Positions 23,997-34,604 of a stretch of DNA of 64,000 bases are shown here, one piece after another. Below the pieces are notes generated by a model, which was not told the origin of the DNA, did no database searches, and saw nothing but the letters and a program-made list of their open reading frames with translations. The stretch is from Rehmannia glutinosa (Eukaryota > Streptophyta > Magnoliopsida > Lamiales > Orobanchaceae). Each line of letters opens with the position of its first letter. Within the stretch, counting starts at the first letter, position 1. Position numbers and translations under genes: made by a program. The stretch is from the NCBI GenBank assembly GCA_016081115.2, contig CM071936.1:82575943-82639942 (forward strand), written 5' to 3'.

Positions 23997-24597
23997 TACA
24001 TCAATAGGCATAGTCATAAACATTCAACATGTAATTTACTCTGACTGGCCAGTTACTCAATAGCACTGCGGGTACACCCTGAGGATACATCTGATCCCGA
24101 ATCTTCTTACAGCCCCAGACTAATATAGCACTGCTGGTTCACCCCGAGGATACTTATCCTCCAAATTTCTAATTGTCTACAAGTCAACCATTGACTTATT
24201 ATTTGAATGAGTTCACCAAACCTTTGATCAAACATTTGATCCAATATTCAAGCCAAACCCGAAAACGAGGAACATGATTTACCATATCTTTTTATATTCT
24301 CTGCACAAGATATCTGCAATTATTTTAAGATGGGGATATTTCTATTCACTTATTGTTTGTCATTATTAAATGCTTCGTTTATGTGCAATGTGAAAGGAAA
24401 TCAAGTTAGCTAGGGGCCATAAGAAGGTCCGGGATCAAAAGTATCATCGGGGTGAACCCGCAGTGCTATATTAGTCTGGGGCTGTAAGAAGGTCCCGGAT
24501 CAGATGTATCATCGGGGTGTACCCACATTGCTATAGAGTAACTGGCCAGTCAAAGTAAATTACATGTTGAATGTTTATGACTATGCCTATTGATGTA
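23997..24597. repeat. Long inverted repeat (hairpin), about 156-bp arms
   Basis: The left arm (about 23997-24152) and right arm (about 24446-24597) are near-perfect reverse complements: TACATCAATAGGCATAGTC at the outer left pairs with GACTATGCCTATTGATGTA at the outer right. The loop is about 290 nt. Each arm also contains two direct copies of a GGATCAGATGTATCATCGGG-like word. A transcript would fold into a long double strand. Confidence 0.8.
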
Positions 24598-24603
24598 TTT
24601 AAT

Positions 24604-25027
24604 TGTGACAAACGTGTCCCCACGGAGCAAGTTGAAAGCTCACCCCATATTTATTAACACTTTTCAAGTTGAGGGGCCCGAGCGAGGATTGGAGGCGGTG
24701 GATGCAAAGTCAATGATTTTTATTTAATTTGAAGTTTTTTGGAAAATCCTATTTTATTGATGAATTTAAGATAATGTTAACAGTTAGTATTTTATTTTTG
24801 GAGGACCAATATTTTAGTTTGAATACTTATTTTATTTGGACGCAAAATTTTATAATTAGACTATATTTTATGAAATCAGCGTGGCGCAGTGGAAGAGTCA
24901 GGGATTATTTGGGTTTATTAATAAAATGGTTCCGCTTATTTTGGAGATGTGTCTTATTCATACGCTTTTAAATGTGCTTTCTTATTAAATTAAATTACTC
25001 ATATATTTTGAAAACTGGGGCATTACA
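24604..25027 (+). mobile_element. LTR of a Gypsy-type element (chromovirus-like)
   Basis: It starts TGTGACAAACGTGTCCC and ends GGGGCATTACA, directly before a perfect PBS. The end motif and the downstream GGTCTACGGTTCTGTAG resemble Tekay/Del-type elements (family knowledge). Only about 65 bp of internal sequence remain before an unrelated LTR fragment. Confidence 0.6.
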
Positions 25028-25029
25028 AG

Positions 25030-25041
25030 TGGTATCAGAGC
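25030..25041 (+). other. Primer binding site (initiator tRNA-Met) of the chromovirus-like LTR
   Basis: TGGTATCAGAGC, a perfect match to the standard plant initiator tRNA-Met PBS, two bases after the LTR end. Confidence 0.85.
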
Positions 25042-25107
25042 AGGTCTACGGTTCTGTAGACTTGAAGAAAAAAAAAGTATCTTTTCAAATTTTAAAAAGA
25101 AAATAGT

Positions 25108-26205
25108 TGTAGGTCCGAAGGGGTGTGGTGTAAGGTTTAGTAGAGGGTTGAATAAACCTTACCAAATGTTTTAATTTTAGTCCATTTAAATAGTTCAACA
25201 GAGTTGACTCAAATCAGTTGTGTCCTTGGGGACAGCTAAGTTGGCTATTCAGCTAAGTTACCCATTCAACAAACTCGATAGAGCCAAATACTTAACATGG
25301 CGGATTTGGTTTTTAACAGCGGAAGACTTAACACCCTTTGATTGTTTTAAATCTTATTTTTAACACTTGATTTTAGCACTTAGTTATTTATCAGTTGGAT
25401 ATCAAATATATACTAACAGCAGATATATGTAAATATGCAGGAATGTGAATTGCTGAAAGTAAATTGACACAAGTATTTTATAGAGGTTCGAAGATGGGGT
25501 AATTCTTCTAACCCTCTCTTCTCCAACTCCTGGAGGAATCCACTAAGTAACAGATCAATTTACAAAGCGGATATCAGTCTAGAGACAACCTTGATCACAT
25601 TGCTGGCTTCTCTTGCGACTCAGCTTCTTCACGAGGCAGCTGCCGGGCTACTACAGCTCACTTCTCAAGTTCTTGGATTTGATCACGAAGCCCTCCAACA
25701 AACTTGAATCTTTCTACAATCCTTCAACTTGGAAAGTAGACCCCTTCTGTTTCTTCAAATATTTTCCTTTTCAATAGGCTGAAGTTATCTCTCCTTCACA
25801 GTTTGTGTTGGATCTAGTTTCTTCTGTTTCAGGTTTGAGGAATATCTTGATAATCTTTTGAGAACTTGCAGGTTAATTGCTTGAATATTGGTTAAAAAGT
25901 CTGTGTCATTCGTAACCTTTTCTCAATAGCTTACTCAGCCTTTTATAGTGAACATTTGAAATTTTGCCCGTTGAAGAGATAGGCTAGTTTCAAATGTCAC
26001 TTGTATTCGTTGGCTTGTCTTGTCTTGGTCTGCAGCCTTTGTGATGTTGACATTTCCTCGTATTAAATGGCATTCCAGCTTTGCAGGTTTCTGACACAAG
26101 GTGCAGTATTTCCCATTGGCTTATTTCTTTTGCACAATTCTGGGCAAAACACTTTAAGACCTGGCAGCTTGACATATTACTATATCGAGTAATATTCTTT
26201 TAGTG
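25108..26205 (-). mobile_element. Reverse-strand SIRE-family LTR fragment
   Basis: Read in reverse it ends GGACCTACA at 25108 and matches the LTRs of elements 1-3 back to about 26205. It retains the CCCCATCTTCGAACCTCTAT stretch and the rest of the promoter-distal half but lacks roughly the first 400 bp of the reference LTR. No internal sequence of its element is attached on the left. Confidence 0.75.
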
Positions 26206-26208
26206 TAT

Positions 26209-27378
26209 ATTTGTTCACCCGTTACAACAATGTTTTGTAAGTACCCTTGATGAATCATATCTTTGATCTCATCTACCAAGTGAGAGCAATCTTTTGTGTC
26301 ATATCCATGATCACTTCTTCTTAGGGTCGCTCTCTCCCTTGAATTTGTATGGGCTCATTCTTGATCTTTTAAGAGCATTATTTCCTCCTCCTGAGTGTAC
26401 CTCTAAGTCATATCCATCAGTTGCTCTTTGTCCGCCGATGGATCTCGAGCTAGGGCCAAAGTGAGGGTCCTTTCTGCAATCCATGGATGATGATTTGTCA
26501 TCATGTCAATCCTCATGTCTTGTACTTCAAGAGCTTCATTATTAAACACTGCTGAAATCACAAAGTGGTTCTTCTTCAACTTACCTAATGGTGAACTGTT
26601 GGGTCGGAGACCTCTTAGCTCACTTCTGGCTTGCGAACTGATATAGAAATTTCCTAGAGAGTTTTCCATAAGTCACTACAAATCCCATGGGTAGCTCCAT
26701 GAACCATTCTTGTATCTTTTCAACTCAGATCGTGATGAAAATTCTTGCATTCATGGCGTCTGATTGGTCGTACAGTTGCATAATGTGGTCAAACGTTGCT
26801 AAGTGCTCCTACGGGTCTCTGTTCCCGTCATACGTTGGTAGGTCGGGTAATTTGAAGTTTGGGGTGACCACTTCCATGAGTATTTCTGGAGAAAAAGGGG
26901 ATCCTCTATTTTGCAGATTGGATGTCAGTCCCCTCCTCTTCTTCAAGTCCTCCAGTTTCCAAGTAGTTTGCTCAGTTTGTTCACTGAGCTCATATATGTT
27001 TACGTTATATTTCATTTCCTCCAGGTGAGTTTTGTTCGTTGGTTCGTCGGGAACTCTTTCTACTTACCTCATTTGTGGTCAGACAACGTGGTGGTCGTCA
27101 ACATCTTGCACCACCTCCTCATTCGGTCTTTGAGTTCGCATTTATGTATTCGCTTCTTTCTCAAATTGCACATCGCATGGTGGTTAGATTATTGGGCCTT
27201 TTCTTTTTCTCTCCATTTTTTCTAGCATCTTTTCTATTAAATTTTCTAATTAGCTAGCTCGCATATTGAACATTGGTTCGCCTCCCTCCTCATGAGGCTG
27301 CTCTTGAAACCGAAGGAATGGAAATGGAGAATTCATATGGTGTGGTGCTTCTGGTGTTTTTTGTGGTGTCTTCTCCAT
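26209..27378 (-). pseudogene. gag: gag of a Tat-type Gypsy element (broken)
   Basis: On the minus strand an ATG at 27376-27378 starts MEKTPQKTPEAPHHMNSPF; the frame is then interrupted several times. Next come SPEILMEVVTPNFKLPDLP and TYDGNRDP, the usual entry to the Gypsy Retrotrans_gag domain, then QLYDQSDAMNARIF and EWFMELP in other frames, FNNEALEVQDMRIDMM near 26520, and a C-terminal HGYDTKDCSHLVDEIKDM, typical of Tat-lineage gag ends. It joins the reverse SIRE LTR at about 26205. It would form the particle of a Gypsy element but is not translatable as it stands. Confidence 0.7.
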
Positions 27379-27399
27379 GCCAAGTTTGACCTCGTTTTA

Positions 27400-27415
27400 C
27401 CACAGATGGTGCTAA
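27400..27415 (-). other. PBS-like site of the Tat-type element
   Basis: On the minus strand TTAGCACCATCTGTGG, resembling the TTGGCGCC...GTGGG region after 5' LTRs of Tat/Athila elements. It is degenerate and about ten bases from the inferred LTR end. Confidence 0.4.
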
Positions 27416-27425
27416 CTATTTTGGG

Positions 27426-27879
27426 TGAGAAATCAGATGTACTCTGAGTCACGTCGCTTCGTCACGAGCCTATGTACTTTGTTTGTGGGACTTGAAATAC
27501 AACACACGCTAGGCTAGCCGGGGTAGTCCCCAACTAAGACCTTCTGATGCCTAAGTCAGTTCAGGTTGTGAGGTCGCTAGAAAACTTATATTTGAAGTCA
27601 AGTAGTATGAATTAATTACCTTATGCAGGTGAGTTTGTGATGTTTATATAGTGTTGATCCACCTAGGCCGTACATGCTAGTTCCATGTGTCAAAATCGTA
27701 GGACCTTGCTGTCAAACCAAGTACCAAGATCAACGGTGGACAGAACACGGGTGACCCGACCCATTGCCTCGAGTCGTGTCGGGTGAAGACTCGAATAGAA
27801 AATATGCGGATCTTGGTTTGTTTTGCCAATTTAGAAAAAGAGTGAGGGTAATATAGTCTTTTTATTAAGACTCATATCA
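27426..27879 (-). mobile_element. 5' LTR of a Tat-type Gypsy element
   Basis: It aligns with 10770-11196. Minus-strand ends are TGATATGAG at 27879 and GATTTCTCA at 27426. gag and the PBS-like site follow on the minus strand, so this is the 5' LTR. A hAT-type element is inserted at or next to its outer end. Confidence 0.6.
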
Positions 27880-27880
27880 A

Positions 27881-28545
27881 TAGAGCTGTCGAAATGGGCT
27901 AGGCCGCCAGGTTGGCCCGCCCCACACCACCAAAACTAGGGGGTGGGTTTAAGGATTAGTGGCCCGCAAGCAGGAGGGCCTAAATGGGCTAGCCCGTTTG
28001 GACCGTGGATTGAAATGGGCTAGCCCGTGGCGGGGCGGGCCAACCCACGGGCTATCTACTTTTACATATTGTTTGAATATTTTAGTTCTTTTAAAACATA
28101 TTTACATATAATCATTTTTTTAAAGCATTCACATATAATCATTACATAATTAATTTTATCTAATCATATGCATATATTCCTATATATTATGTGGCAGAAA
28201 CATAGCTAATTTAAAATGAAACCAAATGGGAATTCTCAGCAATATTTGATAAAAGTGATTAGACACTGACAATGCATTACAAGCATGACAATGTGTTATT
28301 TTCAAATAAAAACTAATTAATTCTATTGAAATTCGAATGGAGAGATTGTTTTGATGGAGTTTGAATACTCATTTGCCTTGCAAGAATTCATAAAATTATC
28401 ATTACCAGTTTTTTTGGCAAGACAAAAAAAATTTTAACTTTTTATTTATTTAAAGGTGGGCCAGCTTGTCCAACCCGCGGCCCAAGGTGGGTTGGGTTGG
28501 GTTGGGTCAAAGTTTTTCCCCCGCTGTCCCGTTTTGATAACTCTA
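27881..28545. mobile_element. hAT-type non-autonomous element with 8-bp target duplication
   Basis: Terminal inverted repeats are TAGAGCTGTCGAAATGGG at the left and the reverse complement of TAGAGTTATCAAAACGGG at the right. The flanks CATATCAA (27873-27880) and CATATCAG (28546-28553) match at seven of eight bases, as expected for a hAT insertion. The interior is AT-rich with GGGC-rich subterminal parts and encodes no transposase. Confidence 0.8.
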
Positions 28546-28553
28546 CATATCAG

Positions 28554-29286
28554 CACCCGACACGAACATAATATGAAATTAATGGGTATGCGTTCAGGCT
28601 TTATGGGTCTGGGTTGAAATCGATCGAACCTGAATAACTCGCCAATTAAATAGGTCAGGTTCGAGTCAACCAGCTATGACCCATTTAACCCGTATAACCC
28701 ATTTGTGAATTTTTTAAAAAAAACTAATATTATGTGTAAGAAAAAAAACAAAAAACAAGTTACTTTTGCATATCTTTTGTATGTTGTTCTCAAAATACGA
28801 TTAGTATGTTATGTTATTTATGTAATTATATTATTTTTTTTACAGGAAATTATATTATTTCTTTTTGTATGTTGCGAATTGTGATATTTTTTATTAATTG
28901 AATTGTGTGCATTGATTGATATTAAAAAACAAATTATTCAGTTGAAACTATTAAATGTATATAAAATAATTTTATTACCACAAGCTTGTAGCTCATTTGG
29001 TATCTCACACTCTTTGTAAGAGTGTTGACTAGGGTTTGAAACCTGCATTTTTCAGTTTCTTTGAATTTTATCCCCTCCCCCCAACCACTACTGCCAACTT
29101 ATTAAAAAATATAAATTAATTTCATTAGATGAGTTAAACGGGTCGGGTGCAGGTTACCTATGAAATAAACAGGTCGGGTTCAATATTCTGACACGAGTAA
29201 TTAAATAGGTCGGGTCTTGGTTGGCTGATTATGTCCCGCGAACCCACTAACTAACCCGAACACAACCCAAATTGACACCCCTACCT
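28554..29286. mobile_element. hAT-like repeat, right end recognised
   Basis: The right end reads CAAATTGACACCCCTAC, the reverse of the common GGGGTGTCAATTTG hAT MITE terminus. Sub-terminal parts are full of ACCCG / CGGGT words. The left terminus is unclear. A tRNA-derived SINE-like head lies inside. Confidence 0.45.
28983..29110 (+). repeat. tRNA-Thr-derived SINE-like sequence
   Basis: The head reads like a decayed tRNA. The A box TAGCTCATTTGG is at 28989-29000 and the B box GGGTTTGAAACC at 29032-29043. Between them a 5-bp anticodon stem CACTC/GAGTG closes the loop TTTGTAA (anticodon TGT, threonine). It is not a functional tRNA gene: the acceptor stem does not close. The 3' limit is uncertain. 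Confidence 0.55.
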
Positions 29287-29869
29287 AGAAGATAAAACTA
29301 ATGAATATGCCTTCATTCGAAAGTCTCAAGTATAAATTAACTAATCAAGTTTGAATTAGTTTTGCAGGCTTGAAATATGGGCAAGTGATCCAGAATCAAG
29401 AGCAATAATAGACAATGTGGTGTTCATATAAGAACACATAGAAATTCAGCTTTATTTTTTAAATTATTTTATTAAATTTAATTCGTTTTGACCGAAAAAC
29501 AGAACAAAAAAAACCATAAAAATGGCGGTTTCGATCCCACCGAACTGACTATTACGGTTTGATTTTTGTTTTCTATTTCGGTCAACCGAAATTTCAATTC
29601 TGTTCGATTTGATTGAACAAACCCTATCGTGACCCTCCAACATTATGAAGGTAGTAAATCCACAACAACCATAATGTGCTTTTTGACAGTTGAACTTTGA
29701 ATGAATTGAAAGATGTAAAAATCTGAAATGCCATTCCATCACTCTTTCACAGAGTACTCCTATTTCATGTTTCTTGGCAGTGTCTCATTTGGAAGTTTTA
29801 TTATTTTTGTTTTCATTCTCTCAATGTGAAAGAATTGAAGGGGTTCAATTCTTAGAATAGTGCACTGAT
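29287..29869. other. Unassigned AT-rich spacer
   Basis: No supported gene. 29480-29625 is rich in ACCGAAA / TTCGGT words, like simple MITE remnants. Confidence 0.4.
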
Positions 29870-31077
29870 ATAAATTGTGTTGCCAACACTTTAAATAATA
29901 CAAAGGTCTTTTAACTTGGAAACACAAACCACAACAAAAATGAAATACGGATATTAAAATGAACACAAGAAGTTTCAAAATTGTGTACAAGTATAAAAAT
30001 ACTTGTACAATGTCCTTAGGACAAAAACTCTTAAATGAAATATTGTTACAAAATACAAAAATACAAAGACCAACATGACTAAAAAGATATACTCCCTTTT
30101 AAGTCTTGTAAAGTAAGCAATACTTCATCACAAACTGAGAGAATCCTCCAATGCACGCCCTATACACTCATCTATAACATAGACTCTCTCAAAATGAACA
30201 AACTAACAAATCTAGGGAAGATGATGCCAAAGATGTCAGCAACATTGATGGCCACATTATCTTCCTACAAACTTCTTGTGAGTAAAAGAGTGTCTCTTTG
30301 ATTTCTTCAATTTGATATCACACTCTCCATCCAATTCTAATGAATATGAAGTGTGGAGTCAAAAGTGATGCCAACACTTTGCAAAACATAGCGAAAGACT
30401 TTTAATCAAAAACACAATTTCACAATGTATGAAATAAAGACAGATTTAAAGAGAAGACACAAGAGATTAAAATTTTTGTACAAGTATAAAATACTTGTAC
30501 GGTGTTCATTAGAACAAAAATTATTCAAAGGATGATGTTGTTTACAAACTACAAAAAAACAAAGTAAAAAAGGAAACTAGAAGAACAACTCCCTTGTGCA
30601 AAAAAGCAACAACACTCCTTTACGAAGCATGAGAATACATTTAGTGCACTCAAAATTCAAGTTCTACACTGAATATATCTCACACAAACACTCAACACTC
30701 GAGTTCTGAAAATGATGCCAACAATGTTGCCAACATTCCTGGTATCACTGAGCTTCTGCAGAATTTTTCTAGTATGAAAAAGCGGGAAGATGAACTCTTA
30801 AAAATCTGAATCTGTAAATCTGTACGCGACTTCTGATGATTTCTGATCCTTAAATAGATAGCTTTTGGAAAACTTCCTGCAAGAAAATAGGAGAAAACTT
30901 CCTGCAAAGATTAAGGAGAAAACCACCCACTACAAGTAACTTCTATGGAGTTAAAAAACTGAACAATAACTTCTAAAAATAACTCCCTAAAAACTGAAAT
31001 ATTAACTGTGAGAAAATTAACCAGAAATGTGGAAAGAATTCGAAAATTAAAATGTTTGAAAAATTCAAACACTAACA
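29870..31077 (-). mobile_element. Probable reverse-strand Copia LTR with internal duplication
   Basis: Minus-strand sequence starts TGTTAGTGTTTGAATTTTTC at 31077, preceded on that strand by GTAAGAAATGGGGAGAT, a good PPT. Two diverged direct copies of a 400-500 bp segment, both containing TGCCAACACTTT and TACAAGTATAAAA(A)TACTTGTAC, lie at about 29878 and 30374. The far LTR end is not resolved. Confidence 0.4.
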
Positions 31078-31531
31078 ATCTCCCCATTTCTTACAGATTT
31101 CTGGACAAAACCTTTTGCACAAAAACACAATTAAATCTCCCCTTGAATATAAGATGTTAAATCTCCTCCTGAATATAAGAAGTTAAATCTCCCCCTGAAT
31201 ATAAGCCAGAAACAAAAAGTACCAAAAAACATCAAAATACTCTTCAAACAAACAAGCAAGTTCAGCTGTTAACAAATGATGCCTCAGGTATTGGCATCAT
31301 TCTCGAAATCACCATTTCCACTTCATTTGCTTACAGCCTGTTTTTGTGCCATCTTCTCCTCCCTTTTTGGACTGAAATCAGCCTTCGTAATTTAAAGAGA
31401 CAAAATAACCACATACAAGCTCACTGAGAGCATTTTGATACCCCATTATCTCCATTTAAAAGAAGTTAGGACCAGTTATCCAACATAAGAGAAATGAGAT
31501 AAAAAGTAACAACTCATTACTACTAAACATC
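31078..31531 (-). mobile_element. 3' internal non-coding end of the same reverse Copia element
   Basis: It begins with the PPT complement ATCTCCCCATTTCTTAC. At 31133-31205 three copies of a 27-bp unit (TTAAATCTCCCCCTGAATAT) lie in tandem. No coding frame remains; element 2's truncated LTR starts at 31532. Confidence 0.45.
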
Positions 31532-32192
31532 AGGATTGTAGGAGGGTTCAAGGTCGAACTAGTATCAAGTTATTGGAGGGCTTCATGATCAAATCCAAGA
31601 GCTTGAGAAAGTGAGCTAAAGTAGCAAGGCAGCTGCCCTGTGAAGAAGTTGAGTTGGACGATAAGCCAGCTGTGTGACCAAGGTTGTCTCTAGATTATTG
31701 ACCACTTCGTAAACAGATCTTTTACATAGTGAATTCCTCCAGGAGTTGGAGAAGAGAGGATTATAAGAATTACCCCATCTTCGAACCTCTATAAAAATTA
31801 ACTGTGTCATTTATTTTTCAGCACATTTACATTTCTGCATACTTAAATTATATCTGCTGATAAACTTATTTGCTAACCAATTGATTAATAAATAAGAGCT
31901 AAAATCAAGTGTTAAAACAAATTTAAAACAAATCAAAGGGTGTTAAGTCTTCCGCTGCTAAAACCAACACAACCAAGTTAAAGTTCAGGTTAAACAGCTT
32001 AGTTATTCTATCAATAACTCTATCGAGTCTATTGAGTGGCTAACTCTGCTGAATAACCAACTTAGCTGTCCCTCAAGGACTTAGTTGTTTCTGTTAACTC
32101 TGTAATATTTTAAAAGGACTAAAATCGAAAAGTTGGTAAGGTTTATTTAACCCTCCCCTTCTAAACCTTACTCACACCCCTTGGGACCTACA
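31532..32192 (+). mobile_element. Truncated 5' LTR of element 2
   Basis: It aligns with 43150-43856 of the reference LTR and ends ACCTACA before the PBS. The U3 part with the TATA box is missing, so element 2 has no LTR promoter here. Confidence 0.85.
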
Positions 32193-32194
32193 AG

Positions 32195-32206
32195 TGGTAT
32201 CAGAGC
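32195..32206 (+). other. Primer binding site (initiator tRNA-Met), element 2
   Basis: TGGTATCAGAGC, a perfect copy of the standard site, two bases after the LTR. Confidence 0.9.
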
Positions 32207-32290
32207 GGTTGGTTCATTGAGCCTTCCGCACTGGTTACTGAACTAGATCTCTATCATTTCTAAAAGGTTTCAAACACTTGTATCTTTATC

Positions 32291-34604
32291 ATGGAAGCAA
32301 ATTTGACAAGCATTCCTCTGTTCACTTTTGAGGAATTTGATAACTGGAAAATCCATATTCAGGCTCATTTATATACTCTACACGATGAAATGCGGCTTGA
32401 GATAGAGGATGAGCCACTACAAATATTGAAAGTAAACACAGCTGTAAGGAGAGCAGCTGCAGCTGAAGGGGAAGAAGCTGTTGCGGAAGAAAGACCAGCC
32501 CTGGTTGAAAAACCAAGGACTGAGTGGACAAGCTATGATAGAAAGAGATACAACTTGTACAATGTGGCCAAGGACATACTCTACAAGACTTTGGACAAAG
32601 CAATGTTCAATAAAGTCAAATCCTACAAAACAGCAAAAGAAATCTGGGATAAACTAACTTTAATTTGTGAAGGATCAGTGCAAATTAAAGAAAATAAATT
32701 ATCTGTTGCTGTTCAAAATTTTGATAATTTCAAAATGTTTTCAGGAGAGTCTATGGATCAGCTGGATGCAAGATTTACTGAGATCACAAAAGAGCTTTCA
32801 GCTCTTGGGAAGGAATACACACAAAAGGATATGTGTATGAAGATCTTGAGGAGCCTCCCAGCTGAATGGGAAATGAAGACTATGGCTCTAAGACATTCAA
32901 TGGACTTATAAAAAACATCCAATCATGAGCTATTCTCAGACCTCAAAGCCTATGATTTTGAGCTGAGAAGAAAAGATCAAGAGGAGACAGTTGTACCCAA
33001 GACAACTGCATTGATAGTCAAGATGGAAAGAGAGTCAACCCAGGAAGCCATAGACCGGAGGAAATAGCCCTAATGGTTAAAAGATTCAACAAGTTCTTCA
33101 ATAAGAACTATAAGAGAAATAAGGGTGAAACCTCCAGGAGACATTCAACTCCCTCTAAGTCAAGTGAAGATAGGCCACCCAAGAGAGCTGAGCATTAAAG
33201 GGTTGAATATCAGAGAGCTGATAACCCAAGGACAGAAAGAGCTGATCAAAGGGCTGAGAACCTGTGTTGGAATTGCTGACAACCAGGACAGTTTGCAATT
33301 GATCGTTCTATCCACCATTAATAAATACAGAAATGAAAAAGAATGAAAGGTCTTCGAGAAAGAAGTCGAAAAGAAAAAGGCTATGTTAGTTATGAGATCT
33401 ACGACACAAATCAAGTCTAAAAAGCGTGACTTTCAGAGAGTAGTGAAGCTGACCAAGAAGCCTTGATTTGTCTTATGGCTAAAGAACAAGATCAACTAGA
33501 CCAAGAAGATGGGGTACACTCTAACTCATCTCATTCAGATTCCGGTGATAGTGATTGTGACACACACACTTGATCACCCCCTGATCTTTATGATTCATTA
33601 GGCAAAATGATGAAAGACTTTGAGCACATTAAATCCTCACACACACTTCTAAATGAGGAAAACAGCCAGCTCAAAAGCCAAAACTCACAGCTGACTAAGG
33701 AGCTGAGTACTCTAAGTCACATAGCTGATCAGAACACAAAGCTGAAGGCTAAGAGTGCTAAACTATTAGCAGAGATAGCTGCTGTAGAAAATATAGAAAA
33801 TGATCTTAAAAATATGATTGCCTCATTTACAAAGGCATCCAAATCATTGGATGATCTAATCATTAGTCAAAAAGAACGTGGAGATAAGACAGTCATAGTA
33901 TTCAACTCCCTTGTGCACAGTCAAACTCCTAGAGTGATTTTGGAAAAATGATCTTCAAGCAATGAAGCATCTTAGAAATCCAAAACACCAAATGTTGCAC
34001 CCACATTCATCCCAAAGCACAATCACAAACAAACTGGCATTGGATATAAAGGGAAAGAAAAACAGCCAGTTGAGTATGCTGAGAGGACATTTGAGAAGAA
34101 ATCCAGCAAAATTCCTCAGCAAACTCCAAATAGAAAGTACTCTGTGAAGAATAAACAGAGCTACCAAAAACCCAGAAGTTTCATCAGAGAAACACATATG
34201 ATGGGAATCGTAGAAACTACCCAAGCCAAGCTGATTGGAACAATGTGAAATATCAGCAAAGACCAATGGAATACAAGCCTAGATGGCAAAGACCTAAACC
34301 TCAGCAAAGGTTATTCAAAAGGCAAAAGAACTATTATCAGCACACATATGCACCCAGACACTACACTCAGAAATATCACAACTACCCAAAGAAGGCAATT
34401 GCTGAAATACACACACAGGCATACAGAAAAAATAGACAATTGTATGATCCTAAAGCCCCCAAGCAATTTGCCAAAGTGAATTATGATTATGGCACAGATA
34501 GATGGCAACCTCTTAGAGTCAAGTCATTTGGCTATAGATTGGTTGGATCATCTTACAACACTAACCCCTCAGGACCCAGGCAAGTATGGTTACCTAAAAA
34601 CTAA
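32291..34604 (+). pseudogene. gag: gag of element 2 (broken)
   Basis: It starts MEANLTSIPLFTFEEFDNWK. The first 206 codons are open and cover the UBN2-type gag domain (YKTLDKAMFNKVKSYKTAK region). A TAA at 32909 replaces a TCA codon. Beyond it the frame is lost repeatedly. The zinc knuckle is destroyed: CWNC is followed by a stop, and the His and last Cys are replaced (GQFAIDRS). A coiled coil (33607-33850, LNEENSQLKSQNSQLTKEL) and the basic Tyr/Gln-rich tail ending WLPKN-TAA remain. Compared with element 1 the tail has similar length. Confidence 0.85.

Noticed and set aside
24890..24915. TGGCGCAGTGGAAG resembling a tRNA A box inside the chromovirus-like LTR
   Set aside because: No B box at the right distance and no cloverleaf; a chance match is likely.
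26687..27257. Plus-strand ORFs of 72-113 codons with hydrophobic composition
   Set aside because: They oppose the minus-strand Tat gag, which matches known gag motifs.
29364..29431. Short exon-like frame after a TTTTGCAG acceptor-like site (LEIWASDPESRAIIDN, then stop)
   Set aside because: Only 20 codons, no partner exon nearby and no family recognised.
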